From contig CM077643.1 of assembly GCA_039707465.1 (NCBI GenBank), positions 47,000,605-47,064,604 on the forward strand: 64,000 nt of DNA, written 5' to 3'. This document shows, in pieces, positions 57,340-64,000 of this stretch (positions within the stretch are counted from its first letter, which is position 1; each line of letters opens with the position of its first letter). The DNA comes from Rhabdophis nuchalis. Lineage: Eukaryota; Chordata; Lepidosauria; Squamata; Natricidae. Below the pieces are notes generated by a model that was not told where the DNA came from, searched no databases, and saw only the letters and a list, made by a program, of their open reading frames with translations. Made by a program: the position numbers and the translations under genes.

Positions 57340-58090
57340 GATCTATGACTCCAGAGGAATTATTGAAGATTGATAAAAAATACTTCAAATCAATATTGGG
57401 AATGTGAAAAAAGGAAGGTGTGTTTTACCATACATGGTGGAAGTTTGTGAAAAAGCTAAAAATTCTAGATACGAATAGACACAAAAGGATTTTGAAGACT
57501 AACACTGAGAAAAGGCTAGTATGTTTTAGTAATTGGGACTTATGTATAGCCAATTAGAAAAGACTCATGGAAGATTAATTTTATATATGGTGACTGCAGC
57601 AAGATTATTACATGCCTAACAACAGAGAATATTGAAAATCCTGCTATGAAGGAATGGGTTTTGAACTCAAAATGATCAGAAATGACAGAACTGACCTATT
57701 TGATCAGTTATAAAACAATCAGTATGTTTTAAATAAAAGACTGGAAATCTTTTTGGACCTCTGGCTGAAAATGGAAAAAAAGTGAAATGATTTGTGGATC
57801 TGTTTAAATAAGGGGCTGAAGGGATTTTTTGCAGTATTAAAAGGAGATAATGAGTTTGCTTATAATTGTTGAAAAGAAGATCCTAACTAGCTTTCTTTGT
57901 CTGATTCTTGTTTTCCTAATTAGTTTTTTTTTTCTTGCTTCCTTTGCTTTGCCCTTCATGGTATTTTTCTTTTCTCCACCCCTACTTTTTCTTACGTCTT
58001 TTATCTTTTCTTCATATTCTTTCCTTACATTTATCTTTTATATATGCAAAAACTTTCAATTAGAATATAAAAAATATGGGCTATTGGTCT
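57340..58090 (+). mobile_element. L1 LINE remnant, ORF2 C-terminus and 3' end
   Basis: The frame pieces PEELLKIDKKYFKSILGM and KKEGVFYHTWWKFVKKLKIL carry the L1 ORF2 C-terminal signature (Cys-rich, FYHxWW). Later pieces end with KRLEIFLDLWLKMEKK. A T-rich segment and AATATAAAAAATATGG end follow. The expected Cys residues are mutated, so it is old. Confidence 0.7.
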
Positions 58091-58349
58091 GAGCTCTACA
58101 CTTGGCAATTTGGTTGCAAGTGTCAAATTCAGATTCATGTCAGATTCAGATTCAGAAGGACACAAATTTGATTTAACTGGGTCCACAGTTGTAACCCAGG
58201 TGAAATCAAGGAGAGAAAGAGAATTCCTCGAAGCCTGGTGACCACCAATAAGTCAATAAACAGATATATTGACATCTAGTCAGTCCACCAATCACTGAGA
58301 ATGAAAGAACTGCATCAACTGTAATACCAAAGATAGTATTTAAAATGAA

Positions 58350-58478
58350 CAAGCAGGGACTCCACTACGTGACAACAAAAATCACAACCCATCAGCTCAC
58401 AAGAAATCGAACTACATCTCAGTAACAACGACCAGCCAGTCAAACAGACCAAAACCAGACCATGACTCAGCAGTATCC
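58350..58478 (+). repeat. 117-bp tandem unit of a Penelope-type element, first part
   Basis: GTAACAACGACCAGCCAGTCAAACAG...ACCATGACTCAGCAGTATCC recurs after the MITE as GTAACAACAGCCAGCCAATC...ACCATGACTCAGAAGTAGCC. The period is 117 bp once the 303-bp MITE and its TSD are removed. Confidence 0.65.
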
Positions 58479-58781
58479 CAGTGGTGGGTTCTGGATCCCG
58501 TTGCAACCGGTACGGTGCAATGGGGCCCAGTATCCACCACATGAACGCGCATAGCGTGTGCCCACACACGTGTAGTGTGCACATGCATCGTTACTTCCTG
58601 TGACGCCTCTGTAATGCTCCAGCTGCTCGGTGGAGCATCATGCAGGCACCCTAAGCACCGTGCATGTGTGCAGAAGCCCCGAAGAGCTCAAATACAGGTA
58701 AGGAGAACGGGCAGGCATGTGGGCCCTCTGGAGCACTGTACTGGAATGGTACCGGGGCGTACCACCTGCAACCCACCACTG
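58479..58781. mobile_element. hAT MITE subfamily B, 303 bp, perfect 8-bp TSD
   Basis: Ends CAGTGGTGGGTTCTGG and GCAACCCACCACTG; CAGTATCC at 58471-58478 and 58782-58789. Confidence 0.95.
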
Positions 58782-59040
58782 CAGTATCCGAACAAACAAC
58801 ACTAATTTACATCACACAGACAGTACATAAAACCAAAGACCATGCCTTGGTAACAACAGCCAGCCAATCAAACAGTTCGAAGTCAGACCATGACTCAGAA
58901 GTAGCCAGACAAACAGCATCCACACTAATTGGAATCACATAAAAAGGTATTTAAAGACCAGTGCTCTGACAGACAAGCACAACTCAAAACTCACTGACGA
59001 TGCTTCCTTGAATGGTGATGAACCGTTAGCAACCAAATGT
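58782..59040 (+). mobile_element. Penelope-type element end with decayed hammerhead-like motif
   Basis: Second tandem unit, then CTCACTGACGATGCTTCC-loop-GGTGATGAACCGTTAGC at 58991-59031: CTGACGA, a stem, then GAACC where GAAAC is expected. Looks like an inactivated hammerhead core. Confidence 0.5.
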
Positions 59041-59135
59041 TTTATTTATTTTTTATTTATTTATTTTTGTCAACAGGTAACAGGTATAGTATAGACATGG
59101 ACATTTCATTGTAATTTTAGTACAATGGCAATAAA

Positions 59136-59198
<63 letters not shown>

Positions 59199-59390
59199 GC
59201 ATGAGATTGGTACAAATAGATGGATATAAATAAGTATAACATGGCCATGAACATAAAATGAATATATGTCAATGGGGACAGTAGGATAGGGGCAGTAGGC
59301 ATTTTGGTGCGCTTATGCACATCCCCTTAGGGACTTCTTAGGAAATGTGTGAGGTCCAAGGTTGAAAGATATGGGGGTTTGAGGAACTAA
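59037..59390 (-). mobile_element. Unclassified LINE-like 3' end with TTTA tail, interrupted by a Rex1-like tail
   Basis: ATTTATTTTTTATTTATTTATTTTTGTCAACAGG begins it and GGGGACAGTAGGATAGGGGCAGTAGGC, TGCGCTTATGCACATCCCC continue after 59194. Within it 59098-59137 (ATTTCATTGTAATTTTAGTA..CAATAAAG) is the Rex1-type LINE tail. Confidence 0.45.
59138..59193. repeat. (GAT)n microsatellite, about 56 bp
   Basis: Eighteen GAT units directly after a CAATAAAG tail. Confidence 0.95.
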
Positions 59391-59649
59391 CAACAGCCAA
59401 GCTCGGAGCTCAGACCAACAGCCCAGCTACCAACTCATACTACTTACATTCAAATATGTTTCATAAAAAAAATATTGCATGCATTTGTCTAACTGCATGA
59501 AAAACGTCAAGCAGTCCCTGGAGGAAAAATGAATGTTATCTAGCTATCTTTCCTATGAAAGGGCAGAATCTCAGGAACTGGGATAGTAAAGCAGAAACAC
59601 TGGCAAATAAGATTTTCCCCAAATTCATTAAAAATAAAACTAGTTGGAA

Positions 59650-59995
59650 TAATTATTCAGTGGAACGAGACTTGCCTCCAGAAGTTGTGGGTGCTCCAAC
59701 ACTGAAGGTTTTTAAGAAGAAATTTGTCTGAAATGGTATAAGGTCCCTGCCCACGCAGGGGGTTGGACTAGAAGACCTACAAGATCCCTTCCAACTCTGC
59801 TATTGTATTGTATTGTATTGTATTGTATTGTATTGTATTGTATTGTATTGTATTGTATTGTATTGTATTGTATTGTATTGTATTGTATAAATTGGGCAGC
59901 CATTTATTTGAAGGCCATTTATCTAGGGTCTTCTGCTTGATCAGGGGTTGTACTAGATGACCTCCAAGGTCCCTTCCAACTCTGTTATTCGGTTA
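59650..59995 (+). mobile_element. Older CR1 3' end interrupted by a younger CR1
   Basis: GACTTGCCTCCAGAAGTTGTGGG...TTTTTAAGAAGAAATT resumes at 59889 as AAATTGGGCAGCCATTT...GGTCCCTTCCAACTCTGTTATTC. Confidence 0.85.
59725..59888 (+). mobile_element. Young, very short CR1 3' end with TATTG tail
   Basis: TGTCTGAAATGGTATAAGG...TCCAACTCTGC then 17 TATTG units (59801-59887). AAATT is repeated on both sides (59720-59724, 59889-59893). Confidence 0.88.
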
Positions 59996-60465
59996 AACTA
60001 GCTTCCTTTCCATAAAAGATGATGAAAACGATGGTGATGAAGGTGGTGGTGTTAATCATGATAAATATGTTTATAAAACCATAACAAATCCTTGATAGCA
60101 TCCGTGCACTCTGTTTTTCCCCCTCCTTTGCTCCTTTTGAAATATTGTCCCTCTCCTTGAGAAAGATTATATTGTATATACAGGACAGCACAAGGCATCA
60201 TGTCCGTTCACATTGAAATAAATCTAAAACGAAAACAAGCCGCACAGCCGGCTAACACTGCCTTGAATATTACACATCAAGAACCCTTTCCAGTGACAAA
60301 TACTTTCAAGGCAAACAAACAGAAGAGAAATTAAAAAATCTCTGTGGGGCATAAATATGCAATTACACCTCACACGGGGAACATTTTATCAGGTAAACCA
60401 ATCCTACTTTGTTAATTGAAAAGCTCCTGCAATGGATTTCTCTCTTTCTCCCTCCCTCGTGATTT
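59996..60465. other. Repeat-free block, candidate conserved non-coding element
   Basis: Contains TTGAATATTACACATC, AAATATGCAATTACACC and TTTGTTAATTGAAAAGC (POU/homeodomain-like cores) with no recognised repeat. A T/C-rich stretch follows to 60540. No coding features. Confidence 0.35.
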
Positions 60466-60696
60466 TCTTTTTTTGACAAAAGGCCTCCAAACGCTTTCCG
60501 TCTCTCCCTCCCACCCCCCTGTCTCTCTCTCTCACACACACTGGCTACCACTGTCACTGCTCCGCTCATTGTGCCTCACTTTCTCTTCAGCTGTTTTCTA
60601 AGACTGGAGACTTCACCTTCCTCACCTCCTTCTTAAATTGCAATTTGTTCTGAATGTATTTTTCTTCTTCTTCCCCCAAATCGTTTGCAACAATGC

Positions 60697-60775
60697 TAAC
60701 ATTTATTTATTTATTTTTGTTTTTTTTATTTTTCGAATTTATACCCCGCCCTTCTCCTTGTTAGGACTCAGGGTG
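60697..60775 (-). mobile_element. L2-type LINE terminus
   Basis: ATTTATTTATTTATTTTTG then TTTATACCCCGCCCTTCTCCTTG, a very short 5'-truncated copy. Confidence 0.75.
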
Positions 60776-61149
60776 GCGAATGGGAAACTTAGATGGGAAA
60801 CTTTGACCTCTGATCGTTCAGCGTGGAGGCTAAAGCATGGCCTTCTCCAATTCGAAGAGACACTTGTTCGGCAGGCTGAGGCAAAGAGATAGTCGCTGAA
60901 CCAGCGAAATCTGGAGGCTGGGCAGGGGACAGAATGTATCTGCCCTCAGTGTGGAAGGGATGGTCACTCTTGAATTGGCCTTTTTAGATACTCCTTTAGG
61001 ACCTCCTTCCATAGCACGATACCATAGTCTTTTGAGATTGAGATTGAAGGATGCCAATGTAAATAATCAGATATTATGAATACCTTTGAAATTCAATTTA
61101 AAAAATAAAAGAACAACTAGCTCAAGATGTTAGTCAGGAGGGCCACTGA

Positions 61150-61690
61150 TTTGTGCAGAAAAAAATGATTAATAATAATAATCTTAATTGTCGTACTAAA
61201 ATTACAATGAAACTGGTTAATCACAGACGCATCTGGTACAAGTGGATGAAGCCAGGTTTCTGTGATGATCATCACACAGCAGTCACGAATGAGCTTATTC
61301 GCTGCCATCCATAGCTCTAGTTCATCGGTTTTGTGGACAAAGGATCTAGAGTTGGTTAGGAAAATGCTTGGTAATGCTGGTCTGTGAGGATGCTTCCGTA
61401 ACCGAACTAGCAAACCAGCTCTGCATCCCCGCTTCTGCTTCCGCTCTCTTTGCCGCCTCCTAGGCCAGACAATGATCCATGGAGAGCCTGGCAGTCTTAC
61501 TATGTCATTCGGTATATTATGAGACTGCTGGAAGTCGCTGGTAATCGACTAGAAGATCCAATCTTTAATAACTCCCTGCGGGTATAGACTAGTTTTTGCC
61601 TAACTCTACTGTGACACCAGGAGCTCAAAGCCTCAGCATAAGTGCACCGCCATCTTGAAAAAAAAAAGTGCAAAGAGAAAGACAAAAGTA
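61150..61690 (-). mobile_element. Internally deleted Rex1-like LINE: 5' end plus start of endonuclease fused to 3' tail
   Basis: On the minus strand a leader (61690-61500) leads into a frame with WPRRRQRERKQKRGCRAGLL, RPALPSIFLTNSRSF, KTDELELWMAANK and DCCVMIITETWLHP. These are the beginning of an APE-type endonuclease domain (conserved Asn and the ETW motif). After PDASVINQF the sequence jumps to TTTCATTGTAATTTTAGTA and an ATT-rich tail, the LINE's 3' end. The catalytic bulk of the endonuclease and all of the RT are missing. Confidence 0.75.
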
Positions 61691-62236
61691 CTCCTCTCCC
61701 TGGGAGGGTGTAGGGAGTAGGCAGGAATCAGATGCAAAGTTCAGTACAATTGAAATAACAAATAAATAAAATGAACTTTGGGGGAGAGATGCTAAGAATT
61801 GGTTTCTAGAACACACTTATCTTCTTCCGACACATTCTGAGAAAGTTATGCAACCGTAAAGTTGTTTGGTCCAGTGGTTCCACCTGAGAAACTCAAGCTG
61901 CTTTAAACATTCAGGAAAATGTGTCTTCCCCTTGCTTTTAAAGCAACGAAAGCAATTGTGGCAGTAGGTTGGATCAGGAGGATAAGAAGGAGCAGGGGAT
62001 ATTCTTATGTTCCCTTGAACCAGTTTTCATTTCAAATGTTCCCAATTCAAACTCCTTTAACCTCTCTATAAAGGTGTTGATGCAGATCCTCATATCTTTC
62101 CTCCAAGGTAGGAATGCAGTATGTCCCCTGTCTATCAGCATCTATCAAGCCAATCTGCTTGTAACAAAGCAGAATACTTGGCTGGCTTGAATTTAGACTT
62201 GGATGGAGGAAGATGTATCTATGATGCATAATGATG
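61691..62236. other. Intergenic, nothing recognised
   Basis: No repeat or gene recognised. Confidence 0.4.
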
Positions 62237-62244
62237 GTGCAGTG

Positions 62245-62409
62245 CAGAGTTGGGTTGCTCCTGGTTCGGCCTGCATTGGGCGAACCGGTAGTGGCGGTTC
62301 GGGAGGCTCCGCCCACCCGCTCAGATGCTTCTGCGCAGAAGCGTCGTGTGCAAGCACACACACGAGCTACAAGTGAACTACTAATGCCAGAATTTGCAAC
62401 CCACCTCTG
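62245..62409. mobile_element. hAT MITE subfamily B, 165 bp, in the head of a SINE
   Basis: Ends CAGAGTTGGGTTGC and GCAACCCACCTCTG; flanks GTGCAGTG and GCGCAATG (6 of 8). Confidence 0.88.
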
Positions 62410-62625
62410 GCGCAATGGTTAGAATGCCATATTGCAGGCTAACTCTGCTGAATGCCAGGAGTTCGATCCTGACTGACTCAAGGTTGATTCGGCCTTCCAT
62501 CCTTCTGAAGTCAGTAAAATGAGGGAGCCAGAATTTTGGGGGCAACGTGCTGAGTCTGTAAACTGTTTAGACAGAGCTGTTAAGCATTGTGGAGCGGTAT
62601 ATAAGTCTAAGTGCTATCATTATGG
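62410..62625 (+). mobile_element. tRNA-derived SINE with L2-like tail
   Basis: GCGCAATGGTTAGAATGCC, GGAGTTCGATCCTGACTGACTC (box B like), CGGCCTTCCATCC, TTAAGCATTGTGGAGCGGTATATAAG. Its 5' head lies at or beyond the MITE. Confidence 0.87.
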
Positions 62626-62890
62626 GACAGAGTAGGACCAGTGGTCATGGATTTCTGCTAACACTTTGGACAGTGGAAGTAGAAACCTGGAGGATGTAAT
62701 GGAATGTCCTGAAAAAGGGAAGAGAATCTAAGCAGGAGCACTTTCATTTGTTCAGCAGATTGTGAAGGTGAACAATACATGGGTGTCTGGATTTGGACTA
62801 AATTTAGAAAGTCGAGTTTTATTCTCCCATTGTATGGCCATTTATGGTGGCAAGATTTTCAATGTTTATCAGAATGGATGAAATCACAGA

Positions 62891-63253
62891 TACTTCTTGG
62901 TTAATGATCACTTGTTCAGCAACTGTTTGAACTTAAAACAGTGCTGAACAAGAGGTACTTATCACTGGTCCTTGAAGTTCCAGCTGTCAGAGAGCCCCAT
63001 AGTCACAGGACTGTGATTTGTGTCAGTTTCCCACAAGCAAAGCCAATGAGGAAGTCAACAAGAAGTTGGAAGTCACAATCGTGTGTGGTCGTTGCTTAAT
63101 GACCTACAGTGATTCATTTCACGATGGTAATTGGGGACTGTTAGAGCCATCATCACTAAGCAGGCAGTCATATGATGTCATGCTTAATGACCATATCACT
63201 TGGCAACAGAAATTCTGTCCCCTTTTACTGTTTTTAAATAAGGACTACCTATA
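62891..63253. mobile_element. Mariner-like MITE, same family as 24331, decayed
   Basis: TACTTCTTGGTTAATGATCAC to AATAAGGACTACCTATA; inner GACCATATCACTTGGCAAC and GTTGCTTAATGACC segments. Confidence 0.6.
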
Positions 63254-63644
63254 ATAAACAAGCTAAGAATATTAGAACAGGAAGAGGCATGTCAAATTTC
63301 ATAAAAATCAGTGTGAAGGTTTTTGAGCTACACTTTGTAAAAGCATGTTTTTTTAAAAAAAAATTCCTGCAATTTTTCCTCTAATAAAGTTATAATTTGC
63401 TGTTATAATGCAATTATCTTGCTGCAATTCTTAAACTGGGAAGCACCCATAGTAAATCTCCAATAATAAGGGGTGAGACGTTATACAGATTGAAAGGGTG
63501 CTTGTAAAGAATGAAGATGCCCCTTTATCTTCATTGATGTGTTAGATCAGACTGTCAGTGGATACAGAATTAAGTAGTATGAGGGAATTAGGCTAGAAGC
63601 TATGTCAACTGGCCAATACAGCCCACAGAATTGTGCCACACAAC
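63254..63644. other. Intergenic, nothing recognised
   Basis: No gene or repeat recognised. Confidence 0.45.
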
Positions 63645-63652
63645 CAGTCATG

Positions 63653-63902
63653 CAGTGGTTGGTTTCTACCAGTTTGGATCGGTTCAGCCAAACCGGTAGT
63701 GGTTTGGTGGCCTGGGGTGCTGGAACCGGCAGCGACCCAAACCTGCCACACCCCCGAACTGATTTTCCAGGTGGCGCCATAGGCACCGCCATCTTGTTTT
63801 TAGCTCTTGTGCCTGCGCAGAACAATTTTTATTGCACTGCACATGCGCGCGCATGACACCCACAAGCGAACCGGCAGTAGTGCCTGCCGGAACCCACCCC
63901 TG
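63653..63902. mobile_element. hAT MITE subfamily B, 250 bp, 6/8 TSD
   Basis: Ends CAGTGGTTGGTTTC and GGAACCCACCCCTG; flanks CAGTCATG and CAGTCGGG. Body has AAACCGGTAGTGG and GGAACCGGCAGCGACCC, very close to the copy at 47824. Confidence 0.92.
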
Positions 63903-64000
63903 CAGTCGGGTAAAGTCAGTTGTAGGCAACCCCTCCCTCCTGTAAAACTTGGGTTCTCTTTCAGCCCCAAGATTTCTCTTTCCTAAAGGATACAAGTGGA

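Noticed and set aside
62410..62480. tRNA gene from tRNA-like A and B boxes
   Set aside because: It is the head of a SINE; it lacks a cloverleaf with an acceptor stem and is followed by the SINE body.

Overview
This window is vertebrate nuclear DNA, most likely from a squamate reptile and probably a snake. The reasons are an intron-rich, vertebrate-type gene and a repeat content of Sauria-type tRNA SINEs, an RTE-BovB fragment, CR1 LINEs with 5-bp-unit tails, L2-type LINE 3' ends and very many small hAT elements. No prokaryotic genes, CRISPR arrays, tRNA or rRNA genes were found.

Positions 1-16,288 hold the 3' part of one protein-coding gene on the + strand, EXOC5 (exocyst subunit Sec10). Fifteen coding exons were traced from 512 to the TGA at 16,286-16,288. 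They join in one frame into 618 residues ending in the family's expected C-terminus. About 90 N-terminal residues must lie upstream of the window. All introns are GT-AG except one GC-AG intron, and one internal exon opens directly on a CAG|GTAAGT sequence.

Positions 16,457-64,000 contain no host gene I can support. In human the neighbour on this side of EXOC5 is the gene-poor interval toward OTX2, so this is plausibly a regulatory desert (knowledge-based inference). It is filled with L2-type LINE ends (18.1-19.1, 19.6, 20.6-21.6, 38.4, 55.6, 56.8 kb), CR1 LINEs (best copy 40.28-41.72 kb), an L1 remnant (57.3-58.1 kb), a Gypsy-type LTR element end (29.8-30.8 kb), a solo LTR (32.57-32.96 kb), SINEs, at least a dozen hAT-type elements (most of the intact ones with readable 8-bp target duplications), other MITEs and long microsatellites. 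Several nested insertions allow relative dating.

The most informative structures are: the unusual splice sites of EXOC5; an internally deleted LINE joining a 5' endonuclease start to a 3' tail (61.1-61.7 kb); hammerhead-like hairpins, probably from Penelope-like elements, one of which seems to have seeded a 220-bp TTC/TCC array and one of which is split by a hAT MITE; a 116-bp inverted duplication inside the Gypsy fragment; and repeat-free, AT-rich blocks that look like conserved non-coding elements. I see no convincing new multi-gene system.
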